Under the pieces are notes generated by a model that ran no database searches, was not told the origin of the DNA, and was given only the letters and a program-made list of their open reading frames with translations. This document shows, piece after piece, positions 9,610 through 17,616 of a DNA stretch of 64,000 bases. Source of the DNA: Betaproteobacteria bacterium (lineage in GTDB: Bacteria > Pseudomonadota > Gammaproteobacteria > Burkholderiales > Casimicrobiaceae). The stretch spans positions 248,001 through 312,000 of the forward strand of contig JAAFJA010000004.1 in assembly GCA_013298765.1 (NCBI GenBank). Reading direction: 5' to 3'. The position numbers and the translations under genes are program-made. Numbering within the stretch: the stretch's first letter is position 1; every line of letters starts with the position of its first letter.

Positions 9610-10385
9610 GCGCGCGCACGCCCCGTCGAGCGGCGGTGATCGTTGGTGAGGTCACTCACTCGCGGGTGCGCCCAAGTGCGCATGAATTTCGCTATCCGTT
9701 GTTTTGCTTGCGACTTCCACTGGCGGAGCTCGCTCAACTCGAACCTACGTTGGCGATCAATCGTGCTGCGCTGTTGTCATTTCAGGAACGTGACCACGGC
9801 GCGCGTGATGGTGAATCACTGCAGCAGTGGATCGATCAACTGCTTCGAGAGCATCAACTTTTGCGTCAAGACGAGTCGGCGAACGTTGAACTTGTGAGCT
9901 TTCCGCGCGTATTCGGTTTTGTGTTTAACCCGGTGAGTTTCTGGGTCTGTCGCAATCAAAGTGATCGTGTGTTCGCCGTGCTCACCGAGGTCAACAATAC
10001 GTTTGGTGAATCGCATCGCTACCTTCTCACCAACGAGCGCGGTGAGATCAAGACTGGGGACACGTTAGTCGCCGACAAGTTGCTGCACGTTTCGCCGTTC
10101 AATGAAGTGCGCGGCCAATACAGCTTTAGATTCAACTTCGCACCGGATCGCTGGCTCGCACGCATCGACTATGACGATGGTGAGGGCCGACTGTTGCACA
10201 CCCACATCGGCGGCGAAGCAAAACCGCTCACCCGAAGCGCCCTTCGAAGCGCGCTCTGGCGATTCCCGTTGCAGAGCTTTGCGGTGGTCGCACGTATTCA
10301 TTGGCACGCACTCCGGCTTTGGATCAAGCGCGTGCCGTTTCACGGAAAACTCGTTTCAAAGATGACTGGAGTATCACGTTCATGA
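9606..10385 (+). CDS. DUF1365 domain protein
   Basis: A 259-residue cytoplasmic protein of the DUF1365 family, recognised from VTHSRVRPSAHEFRYPLFCLRLPL at the start, the central FPRVFGFVFNPVSFWVCRN and VNNTFGESHRYLL. The biochemical activity of the family is not established. It is almost always placed between an FAD oxidoreductase and a cyclopropane-fatty-acid synthase, and here it overlaps both neighbours by four bases, so translational coupling is likely. A role in modifying membrane unsaturated fatty acids is inferred from context. Confidence 0.92.
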   Translation: MSARTPRRAAVIVGEVTHSRVRPSAHEFRYPLFCLRLPLAELAQLEPTLAINRAALLSFQERDHGARDGESLQQWIDQLLREHQLLRQDESANVELVSFPRVFGFVFNPVSFWVCRNQSDRVFAVLTEVNNTFGESHRYLLTNERGEIKTGDTLVADKLLHVSPFNEVRGQYSFRFNFAPDRWLARIDYDDGEGRLLHTHIGGEAKPLTRSALRSALWRFPLQSFAVVARIHWHALRLWIKRVPFHGKLVSKMTGVSRS

Positions 10386-11605
10386 GCACCGATGAATCCA
10401 CCTATTCGGCGCAACCTGCGTTGCCGATGGCGGCTCGACTTTTGCTCAAGTTGCTGACACATTTGAAGTACGGCAGGCTTACCGTCCAGCTGCCGGATCG
10501 CTCCCGTCATGAATTCGGCCACGCTTCGGAAACGCTCACGGCGCAGATCGATATTCATGATCTCTCGATGTGTACGGAAGTGATGACCGGCGGCGATGTC
10601 GCGTTCGGTGAAGCCTATTTCAATGGCAAATGGGACACGCCGGATCTGGTCGCGCTGCTTTCGCTACTCGCAAAAAATCAACAGGCCTTGATGCCCGCGT
10701 TTTACGGTCGAGGATGGAAAGCCTTTCTGTTCAATCTTCGGCATCTCTTGCGCGCGAATAACAAGAAGCAAGCAAAGAAAAACATTGAGGCTCATTACGA
10801 TCTGGGCAACGCGTTTTATCGACTTTGGCTCGATCCAACCATGACGTATTCCTCTGCACTTTTCACAGAGGGAAACGCACAGTCCACCGTTGATGCGCAA
10901 AAGGCGAAATACGAGCGCATTCTCCAGCAGATCGATCCCAGACCAGGCGCAACGATTCTTGAGATCGGTTGCGGCTGGGGCGGCTTTGCAGAGCATGCGG
11001 TGAGCACGCGTGATGTGCGCGTGCTCGGAATCACGCTTTCAACCGCGCAACTTGAATACTCGCGCAAACGGATCGCCGCACTTGGGCTCGAACACCGCGC
11101 ACGTTTCGAACTTTGCGACTATCGTGATGCGCCTGCGCGATTTGGTGCGAGCTTTGACGGCATCGCCTCCATCGAAATGTTTGAAGCGGTTGGAGAGAAG
11201 TATTGGAGCAAATTCTTTGACGTGGTCGCGAATACGCTCAAGCCTGGCGCGAGGGCTGCGATTCAGGTCATCACTATCGATGAATCGCGCTTTGAAACGT
11301 ATCGCAAGACGAGCGACTTCATCCAACAATACATTTTTCCCGGCGGGATGTTGCCATCGCCGGAGCGCTTTGTTGATCGCGCTGAGAAAGCAAGTCTCAC
11401 GCTGCGCGATCGCAAGGAATTTGGGTTCGACTACGCAGAAACGCTTCGCCGCTGGCTTCGACAATTCGACGCCAGTAGCCAAGCAATTGCTGAACTTGGC
11501 TACTCAGACAAGTTCAAAAAGCTCTGGCGCTTCTATCTCGCGTATTGCATCGCTGGGTTTGAAGCGAAAAGTATTGATGTCGGCCATTACACGTTTCAAC
11601 GTTAA
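10382..11605 (+). CDS. cfa: Cyclopropane-fatty-acyl-phospholipid synthase family methyltransferase
   Basis: SAM-dependent enzyme that methylenates or methylates double bonds of membrane phospholipid acyl chains. It has an N-terminal Cfa region (SRHEFGHASETL... GGDVAFGEAYFNGKWDTPDL), then NIEAHYDLGNAFYRLWLD and the SAM motif EIGCGWGGFAEHA at about residues 190-202. ITLSTAQLEYSRKR, SIEMFEAVGEKYW and IFPGGMLPSP follow. The length of 407 is usual. ATG 10382 overlaps the DUF1365 stop; an ATG at 10301 lies deep in the upstream gene and is rejected. In this cluster type the enzyme may be the UfaM-like methyltransferase of furan-fatty-acid synthesis rather than a housekeeping Cfa; the sequence alone does not decide. 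Confidence 0.92.
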   Translation: MSTDESTYSAQPALPMAARLLLKLLTHLKYGRLTVQLPDRSRHEFGHASETLTAQIDIHDLSMCTEVMTGGDVAFGEAYFNGKWDTPDLVALLSLLAKNQQALMPAFYGRGWKAFLFNLRHLLRANNKKQAKKNIEAHYDLGNAFYRLWLDPTMTYSSALFTEGNAQSTVDAQKAKYERILQQIDPRPGATILEIGCGWGGFAEHAVSTRDVRVLGITLSTAQLEYSRKRIAALGLEHRARFELCDYRDAPARFGASFDGIASIEMFEAVGEKYWSKFFDVVANTLKPGARAAIQVITIDESRFETYRKTSDFIQQYIFPGGMLPSPERFVDRAEKASLTLRDRKEFGFDYAETLRRWLRQFDASSQAIAELGYSDKFKKLWRFYLAYCIAGFEAKSIDVGHYTFQR

Positions 11606-11694
11606 TTGTGAAGTACGCGGTTATTCGCGAGCGGATGAATTCGCTCCGATATCACGCCCCCGCCCTGCCCCTTGCGCATAAAGGAAATAAGACG

Positions 11695-12279
11695 ATGCAA
11701 ACAAAGTATTCACGTTTTCTTCCACGCACTGCAGTTTTCTGCGTGAGCTTCGCGCTAGCGCTCTCAGCACTGTTCGCATCGGTGCAATCGAGCGCACAAG
11801 CCGCTAGCGCGCCCGCGCTCCACGCTACCGCAGCCGAGGGCTTGCCCCCGCTTAAGTTGCGCGGTGGCGGTTTGCTTCGAATGTTTGGTTTTCAGATTTA
11901 CAACTCGTTCTTGTGGACGCCGGGCGGCGAAGCGTTCGACCCCGCCAAACCCTTCGTACTTGATATTCAATACTTGCGCAACTTCGAGGGGCGTAAGCTC
12001 GCCGAGCGCAGCATTGATGAAATGCGCGGACAGGGCGTGGGCAACGACACGGTGTACGCGAAGTGGCTCGCAGAGATGACCCGTGTGTTCCCAAACGTGA
12101 AGCCGGAAGATCGCTTAACCGGTATCTTCACGAGCGAACGTACCGCTCGCTTTTTCCACAACGGCCGTTTCACGGGCGAAGTAAAAGACGCCGACTTCGC
12201 CGCTGCGTTTTTCGGCATCTGGCTCAGCGAGAACACATCGCAACCGCGTCTTCGTGAGCGCATGTTAGGCGGCAAGTAA
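11695..12279 (+). CDS. Chalcone-isomerase-like periplasmic protein
   Basis: A 194-residue protein with a signal peptide (positively charged start, then AVFCVSFALALSALFASVQSSAQAA) and a chalcone-isomerase-like fold domain: LKLRGGGLLRMFGFQIYNSFLWTPGG, then DIQYLRNFEGRKLAERSIDEM. ATG 11695 has an AAGGAAA ribosome site 8-14 bases before it. Bacterial members of this family have no proven isomerase activity and some bind fatty acids. Its place in a Cfa/DUF1365/DUF3833 operon fits a lipid-binding role in the periplasm, which is an inference. Confidence 0.85.
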   Translation: MQTKYSRFLPRTAVFCVSFALALSALFASVQSSAQAASAPALHATAAEGLPPLKLRGGGLLRMFGFQIYNSFLWTPGGEAFDPAKPFVLDIQYLRNFEGRKLAERSIDEMRGQGVGNDTVYAKWLAEMTRVFPNVKPEDRLTGIFTSERTARFFHNGRFTGEVKDADFAAAFFGIWLSENTSQPRLRERMLGGK

Positions 12280-12312
12280 ATCCATGCAGACGCAGCATTC
12301 GCAAGGACTGTC

Positions 12313-13560
12313 GTGAGCGAGCTCGCCAAAGCGCCAAAGCTTGAAGTCGCGCGCTACAGCCTATTTGCGGCACCGCTCGCGATGGCGGCGCTGCCAATCT
12401 ATGTACACGTACCGAAGTTCTATGCCGAACTCGGGCTCTCGCTTGCAACGCTCGGGATCGTGCTCCTGCTGCTGCGATTTGCCGATGCGGTGATCGATCC
12501 GCTCTTAGGGCGTTGGGCTGACACGACCGCTAGCCGATTCTTCGCGTGCGCACTCGGCGGCGTGAGCCTTGGCGTGGGCATGTTGGTACTTCTTAATCCG
12601 CAGTGGACTCCCGTTTCAATTTGGGCTTGGCTAATTTTTTCACTAATCTTGGTTTATCTTGGTTTTAGTCTCGCCTCCATTGCTCACGGCGCGTGGGGTG
12701 CAGAGCTGCCGAGGATTCCAGCGCAGAGAACGACCTATACGGCCACCCGTGAAGCCATTGGCCTTATCGGTGTGCTCTTCGCCGCCGCGCTACCGGCAGT
12801 GCTCGCGAAAAATAGCGCGGAAGGTCTGGCGAAGTTTTCGTGGATTTTCGTGTTTGTGCTGCTCGCCACGCTCGCCTTGCTGTGGAAACTTCGTGAGGCC
12901 AAAGTCGTCGCGCATGAAGACAAGGCGATTGCAAGCACACTGAAAGACACGCGGTTTCGCGCCTTGCTCGCGGTCTTCGCATTGAACGGAATCGCCTCTG
13001 CCATTCCGGCAACGCTGCTGCTCTTTTTCGTCGACGATGTGCTCCAAGCAAAGGATTGGGAGCCGCAGTTCCTCGTAACGTATTTCCTTGCAGGCGCGCT
13101 TGCAATGCCGATGTGGGCATGGCTCGCGCGGCGCTACGGCAAAGTCATAGCGTGGTCGATTGGCATGCTGCTCGCGGTCGTCGCATTCATCTGGGCGGTG
13201 AGTTTTTCTTCCGGTGATCGCATCCCGTTTCTGATTGTTTGCATTGCAACAGGCGTGGCATTGGGCGCTGATCTTGCGTTGCCGCCGGCATTGCTGGCAG
13301 ACACCATCGCCAAAGCAAACGGCCAATCGCGTACCGGCAGCTACTTTGGTATCTGGGCGTTTGTAACGAAGGCAAACCTCGCGCTCGCGGCGGGCCTCGC
13401 ATTGCCAATTGTGAGCGCGCTTGGGTACCAAGTTGGGAAAACTGAATCTAACCTCAACGCGCTTACCTACGCCTACACACTTTTTCCCTGCGCACTGAAG
13501 CTTTGTGCGTTGGCATTGCTCTGGAAATTCAAACCGCTTTTTGATGAAAGGCTGCCCTGA
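12313..13560 (+). CDS. MFS transporter, sugar:cation symporter (GPH/MelB-like) family
   Basis: A 415-residue inner-membrane carrier with about 12 hydrophobic segments. The early motif LRFADAVIDPLLGRWADTT corresponds to the conserved D-P-L-x-G loop of GPH/MelB-type major facilitator proteins. The GTG start at 12313 has an AGGA element about 8 bases upstream. It lies inside the Cfa operon, 33 bases after the chalcone-isomerase-like gene. The substrate is unknown; the context suggests a lipid or a lipid precursor rather than a sugar. Confidence 0.85.
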   Translation: MSELAKAPKLEVARYSLFAAPLAMAALPIYVHVPKFYAELGLSLATLGIVLLLLRFADAVIDPLLGRWADTTASRFFACALGGVSLGVGMLVLLNPQWTPVSIWAWLIFSLILVYLGFSLASIAHGAWGAELPRIPAQRTTYTATREAIGLIGVLFAAALPAVLAKNSAEGLAKFSWIFVFVLLATLALLWKLREAKVVAHEDKAIASTLKDTRFRALLAVFALNGIASAIPATLLLFFVDDVLQAKDWEPQFLVTYFLAGALAMPMWAWLARRYGKVIAWSIGMLLAVVAFIWAVSFSSGDRIPFLIVCIATGVALGADLALPPALLADTIAKANGQSRTGSYFGIWAFVTKANLALAAGLALPIVSALGYQVGKTESNLNALTYAYTLFPCALKLCALALLWKFKPLFDERLP

Positions 13561-13567
13561 ATTCTTG

Positions 13568-13608
13568 ACGCAGATTAACGCTGATTCGACACAGATTTAC
13601 GCAGATTT
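13568..13608. repeat. Degenerate 10-base intergenic repeat, ACGCAGATT type
   Basis: Four imperfect units in a row with a 10-11 base period: ACGCAGATTA, ACGCTGATTC, GACACAGATTT, ACGCAGATTT. They fill the gap between the MFS gene and the DUF3833 gene. Similar degenerate arrays occur in intergenic DNA of many bacteria; their function is unknown. Confidence 0.6.
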
Positions 13609-13692
13609 CTGTTTCGTTAGCGACGCGGCGTTCTTCGCCATTCTGAAAAAAACCTGCGGCAATCCGCATCAAGAAAACAATCAGTTACCAAT

Positions 13693-14223
13693 ATGAAAAA
13701 ACTCTATCTCCTCCTCACCGCATTGCTCGTCGTCACACTCGCTGGTTGCGGTTCGCATCGGCTCGCCGACTATGCGGGCACGAAACCGAAGTTCGATCTA
13801 AAGCAATACTTTGACCGGCCTGTAATCGCGCATGGTGTGATCACGGATCGCTCAGGCAAGGTCACACGTTCGATGGTGGTCAACATCAAGAGCACTTGGA
13901 ACGGCGACGTCGGCACACTCGACGAAGACTTTGTGTATTCCGACGGCAAAAAAGAAAAGCGTATCTGGACGATCAAGAAAAACGGCGACAGCTACGTCGG
14001 CACCGCCGCCGATGTCGTGGGTGAAGCGAAGGGCGAAGCCGTGGGCAACGCGTTCACCTGGAAGTATGTCCTCGCGTTCAAGACCGATGACGGGAAGGTT
14101 TACAACATCGATCTCGATGATTGGATGTGGCAAATCGACGATAAGGTCGTGATCAACCGTGCAGAGTTTTCGAAGTTTGGCTTCAAGCTCGGTGAAATCA
14201 TCATCACGTTCACTAAGCAGTAA
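13693..14223 (+). CDS. DUF3833 family lipoprotein
   Basis: A 176-residue outer-membrane-type lipoprotein. The N-terminus MKKLYLLLTALLVVTLAGC ends in a clear lipobox with Cys19. The remainder (PKFDLKQYFDRPVIAHGVITDRSGKVTRSMVV, NGDVGTLDEDFVYSDGKKEKRIW) matches the DUF3833 pattern. Members regularly accompany cfa, DUF1365 and the B12-type MerR regulator. Function is unknown; a role in envelope lipid trafficking is inferred from company and location. Confidence 0.9.
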   Translation: MKKLYLLLTALLVVTLAGCGSHRLADYAGTKPKFDLKQYFDRPVIAHGVITDRSGKVTRSMVVNIKSTWNGDVGTLDEDFVYSDGKKEKRIWTIKKNGDSYVGTAADVVGEAKGEAVGNAFTWKYVLAFKTDDGKVYNIDLDDWMWQIDDKVVINRAEFSKFGFKLGEIIITFTKQ

Positions 14224-14234
14224 CGAAAGCACCC

Positions 14235-15011
14235 ATGGCAACGCTCAATCCGCCGATCCGCGACTGGTCGAAACAACGCGTTTGGATCATCGGCGCTTCT
14301 ACCGGTATCGGCAAAGCGCTAGCGCTGGACTTGCTCGCCCGTGGCGCGCGCGTGGCTGTGTCGGCACGACGGAAGGAAGCGCTCGACGACGCGTTTTCAG
14401 CAAAAGAAAACGCGCTACGGTTGCCGCTCGATATGACGGACAACTCAGCGCTTGCGACTGCACTCGATCTCATCAACGCGAACTGGGGCGGCCTTGATCT
14501 CGGCATCGTGATGGCGGGCACCTATCGCGCGATTCGTGCGTGGGATCTAGACGACGCAGCCATTCGCGACATGATGCAAACAAACGTTTATGGCGCAATG
14601 AATGCCAGCGCGTTGCTCGGAAAGCAATTTCTCAAGCAAGGTGCCGGGCATGTCAGCGTGGTTTCGTCAGTGGCGGGCTATCGTGGCTTACCGAAGGCGT
14701 TGGTGTACGGCCCTTCAAAAGCCGCGATGATCAATTTTGCAGAGACGCTTTATCTGGATCTTTCGGAGAAAGGCATCGGCGTGTCCGTGGTGAATCCTGG
14801 TTTCGTTCGCACACCGCTCACCGCGCAAAACGAATTCAAGATGCCGCACTTGATTGAGCCAGAAGAAGCGGCGCGCGAGATGATCGCGGGCTACGAGAGC
14901 GGGGATTTCGAAATTCACTTTCCGCGCGCGTTCACGCGGCAGCTCAAATTTATGCGGCTTCTACCCTATTCTCTCTACTTCAAACTCATCAAACGATCGA
15001 CGGGGCTCTGA
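14235..15011 (+). CDS. Short-chain dehydrogenase/reductase
   Basis: A classical SDR of 258 residues using NAD(P)H. The cofactor motif is IIGASTGIGKALALDLL near residues 12-28. The active site shows SVVSSVAGYRGLPKALVYGPSKAAMINF, with the catalytic Ser and the Y-x-x-x-K (YGPSK). PGFVRTPLT follows. It starts 12 bases after the DUF3833 stop and precedes the NTF2-like gene by one base, so it belongs to the same operon. The substrate is unknown, but the context suggests an oxidised lipid or ketone. Confidence 0.9.
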   Translation: MATLNPPIRDWSKQRVWIIGASTGIGKALALDLLARGARVAVSARRKEALDDAFSAKENALRLPLDMTDNSALATALDLINANWGGLDLGIVMAGTYRAIRAWDLDDAAIRDMMQTNVYGAMNASALLGKQFLKQGAGHVSVVSSVAGYRGLPKALVYGPSKAAMINFAETLYLDLSEKGIGVSVVNPGFVRTPLTAQNEFKMPHLIEPEEAAREMIAGYESGDFEIHFPRAFTRQLKFMRLLPYSLYFKLIKRSTGL

Positions 15012-15012
15012 G

Positions 15013-15438
15013 ATGTCGAATCGCTTGCAGCGCGTGGCCGCTTTTTACGAAACGCTCACTGAAGCAACGCTCGGCGAGCTGCGTGCCCTCTACGCGCGGG
15101 AAGCGTATTTCAAAGATCCGTTCAACGAAGTGCGCGACGTTGAAGCAATCCATACGATCTTCACGCACATGTTTGTCTCGCTTCATGATCCGCGTTTTGT
15201 TATCCAATCACAGATCGAGCAAGCCAACGAAGCGTTTCTCACATGGGAATTTCGTTTTCGAATTAAGCGCTTCAAACCAGAGACTATTCAAGTCATTCGG
15301 GGCGCGTCTCATCTGCGCTTTGATACTGAGGATCGCGTATGTTTTCATCGCGACTACTGGGACGCCGCCGAAGAGCTCTACGAAAAGCTGCCAGTCGTTG
15401 GCGCGCTCATGCGATATCTAAAAAAGCGCGTGGGTTAG
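15013..15438 (+). CDS. NTF2/SnoaL-like protein
   Basis: A 141-residue protein with an NTF2-like cone fold pattern: an N-terminal helix (RVAAFYETLTEATLGELRALYAREAYFKDPFNEVRD), then FLTWEFRFRIKRF and a closing strand DRVCFHRDYWDAAEELYEKLP. Similar proteins end the Cfa/DUF3833/SDR gene set in other bacteria. Its activity is unknown; the fold is used for isomerases and binding proteins. It is the last gene of this operon. Confidence 0.85.
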   Translation: MSNRLQRVAAFYETLTEATLGELRALYAREAYFKDPFNEVRDVEAIHTIFTHMFVSLHDPRFVIQSQIEQANEAFLTWEFRFRIKRFKPETIQVIRGASHLRFDTEDRVCFHRDYWDAAEELYEKLPVVGALMRYLKKRVG

Positions 15439-15647
15439 CGGTAACAGCTATTTCGCAAACGAAGCAGTTTTATTAGGACGTAGTCGCGCTTACGCGATTT
15501 ATTGAGACGAACGTTTTTCTGGATTTCCCCGTTTCAGTTGTTGGAAATCGTTGAATAGCTGCTTTCTACATCCGGTGATGTACAGGGATGCGCAAGGCTT
15601 GAGTTAATCCTCTATCGTCGTTAATCGTGCTCGCAAGAAAGTATGGT

Positions 15648-15653
15648 TATAAT
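15648..15653 (+). promoter_or_regulatory. -10 element of the tRNA-Lys promoter
   Basis: A perfect TATAAT lies 12 bases before the mature tRNA 5' end. No good -35 hexamer is seen at 17 bases upstream. The region 15439-15647 otherwise holds nothing recognisable. Confidence 0.5.
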
Positions 15654-15665
15654 GGAAGGCTTTCC

Positions 15666-15741
15666 GGGACGTTAGCTCAGTCGGTAGAGCAGCGGACTTT
15701 TAATCCGTTGGTCGGCGGTTCGAGCCCGCCACGTCCTACCA
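15666..15741 (+). tRNA. tRNA-Lys(UUU)
   Basis: A 76-base cloverleaf beginning GGGACGTTAGCTCAG and ending with encoded CCA. The D-loop contains TCGGTAGAGC, the anticodon arm CGGACTTTTAATCCG gives anticodon TTT, and the T-arm has GGTTCGAGCC. The acceptor stem GGGACGT pairs with ACGTCCT, with a G-U at the first pair as in many beta-proteobacterial tRNA-Lys. Confidence 0.97.
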
Positions 15742-15770
15742 AGAATTACTTAATAAAAACAATACCTTAG

Positions 15771-15803
15771 AAAGCCCTATCGCGAAATCGGTGGGGCTTT
15801 TTT
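15771..15803 (+). terminator. Rho-independent terminator after tRNA-Lys
   Basis: AAAGCCC (15771-15777) pairs with GGGCTTT (15794-15800), and the arm is followed by a run of T. It lies 30 bases downstream of the tRNA. Confidence 0.85.
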
Positions 15804-15970
15804 GTTTGTCGGTTTTTGCGCCATTGCCAGTTGGTTGCCAGAAATTCGACGGATGATTACGAACAACCGCGTGAGTTTGCGGAAAGTTGACCCACAAAAG
15901 TAGGGGCCGCGCTACCATTTTCGTGCGAACAAAGGCGCGTGACGCAGAAATTCACGTCGCGACCATTTGG

Positions 15971-16906
15971 CTACCTCTCCGCACCCAACAACGTACCGCG
16001 CAATTTCACAAACACCGAGTCGGGCACAAGATCAGCAAGCCGTGCGAGCATCGTCTCGTGCTCGCCGTCTTGATGACGATGCCGCGATTGATTGGCGAGC
16101 GCATCTTCGGCCAACCAATCATCCAGCCGTTGACCGTGAACCGCACGAAGTCGCTCGATCACTCGGATGAACACGGGCGTCATCGCCGGGTCGAACTGAA
16201 TGCCTGCATTCCGGCTGATGAACGCAACCGCTTCGGGGTGCGTGAGTGCATGCCGATAACTGCGGTTGTGCGTCATTGAATCGTAGTTTTCGGCCAAGCA
16301 AACGATACGAGCCGCTTCGTGGATTTCTTCACCTTGCAGATTACGCGGATAGCCCGTGCCGTCCCATGCCTCATGGTGCGCATGCGCAATCTCCGCCGCT
16401 AACGCAAAGATCGGCTCGTGACATTGCCCCAGTATTTGTGCGCCCATCGCCGCGTGTCGCCACATCACGAGATATTCGCTCTCGTTCAACCGCATATTCG
16501 GTTTGGCAAGAATGGCGCTGGGAATCCCGAGCTTGCCAATGTCGTGCAGTCGTGCCGCATGCTCCAAAGCCGTGGCCTCGGCTTCGGTGTATCCGAGTTC
16601 AAGAGCAAGCAGTTTGGAGAGTTTGCCCACACGGTAGATCGCACGCCGTGACGGATCATCGCAAAGCTCAGCGGTGACTGCTAGCTCTTCAAGTGATCGG
16701 GTGAGTTCTCGGTTTCCCAGCGTCGCTACGCGCGTTCTTTGGGTTTGCTGGGTCTCCAGCGCCTGCGAAACGATGCGATCAATAATTTCTTGTGTGGAGT
16801 TCTTCGCCGGTGTGACGGTCTTGGGCGTTTGTCCGAGTTCGATCAGTCGTTCGCGTACTTTGCCTCTAACTTCAACCGTCGAATTCGATCCAAAGCGGTC
16901 TTTCAC
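15971..16906 (-). CDS. HD-GYP domain protein (c-di-GMP phosphodiesterase-like)
   Basis: A 311-residue cytoplasmic protein. The HD dyad is HDIGK (His121, Asp122), and the GYP signature is HHEAWDGTGYP (His177 to Pro187). Proteins of this type hydrolyse cyclic-di-GMP. The N-terminal 70 residues are polar with no recognised sensor domain. At the place where many active members have a further His before RV (TGxHxxRV), this protein reads IYRVGK, so catalytic competence is not certain. GTG 16906 is the available start. It diverges from the cytochrome c' gene; the 212-base gap between them shows no recognisable feature. Confidence 0.88.
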   Translation of the reverse strand: MKDRFGSNSTVEVRGKVRERLIELGQTPKTVTPAKNSTQEIIDRIVSQALETQQTQRTRVATLGNRELTRSLEELAVTAELCDDPSRRAIYRVGKLSKLLALELGYTEAEATALEHAARLHDIGKLGIPSAILAKPNMRLNESEYLVMWRHAAMGAQILGQCHEPIFALAAEIAHAHHEAWDGTGYPRNLQGEEIHEAARIVCLAENYDSMTHNRSYRHALTHPEAVAFISRNAGIQFDPAMTPVFIRVIERLRAVHGQRLDDWLAEDALANQSRHRHQDGEHETMLARLADLVPDSVFVKLRGTLLGAER

Positions 16907-17118
16907 CGCATGCGCTCAATCGCAAAAATCGACCGGAATCGCTTCTGAAAGTAAGTGGGCCGTTTGAGAATCGGGTCACGCGGTGTGATTGCTCTGTTCC
17001 ACGAGCCGCTCGGCGTCGATTGCGCCCATTGAACTGCAACATCTCCCATCAAATCATGTCGCGACATCATCAAAGTTATCATTCGGTCGTCGACCGTAAG
17101 GCATCAAGTGAGCCCACT

Positions 17119-17580
17119 GTGAAACTAACGAAACGCTGGATTCTCGGCTCACTCCTCTGTACATTCGCGCCGCTGGCATTACCTACGTTCGCGCAAGACA
17201 GAAAAAGCGAGCAGGCGATCAAGCATCGCCGCGCCGCGTTCACGATAATGGGCACTTATTTCAGCCGCTTGTTGCAGACGGTTGAAGGTGATCGTCCTTT
17301 TGACGCGCAACTGGTGAAGCGTGACGCGCAACTCGTCGAGACACTCAGTCGCCTTCCGTGGGAAGGCTTCGTGCCTGGAACCGAAATTGGAAACACACAT
17401 GCAAAAGAGGACGTCTGGTTTGATGAACAAAAATTTCTTGCGTTGCAGAACAAACTTCAGCAAAAAACTACGGAGCTCACGAGAGCCGCGAACTCTGGCG
17501 ACCCCGCGCAGCTGAAGACTGCCTTTTTGCAAACACGCGAAGTCTGCAATGCCTGTCACAAACAGTTTCGCAAGGATTAG
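17119..17580 (+). CDS. Cytochrome c' (class II c-type cytochrome)
   Basis: A 153-residue periplasmic four-helix haem protein. The GTG start at 17119 gives a signal peptide (KLTKRWILGSLLCTFAPLALPTFA). The mature part begins near QDRKSEQAIKHRRAAFTIMGTYFSRL, typical of class II cytochromes. The haem motif CNACHKQFR lies at the extreme C-terminus, with the His as axial ligand. The family binds NO and helps in nitrosative stress or electron transfer. It is monocistronic. An upstream ATG at 17020 would add a long N-terminus before the signal peptide and is less likely. Confidence 0.88.
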   Translation: MKLTKRWILGSLLCTFAPLALPTFAQDRKSEQAIKHRRAAFTIMGTYFSRLLQTVEGDRPFDAQLVKRDAQLVETLSRLPWEGFVPGTEIGNTHAKEDVWFDEQKFLALQNKLQQKTTELTRAANSGDPAQLKTAFLQTREVCNACHKQFRKD

Positions 17581-17616
17581 ACGCGACAGGTACGATGCAT
17601 CCACCGAGTCGGCGTC

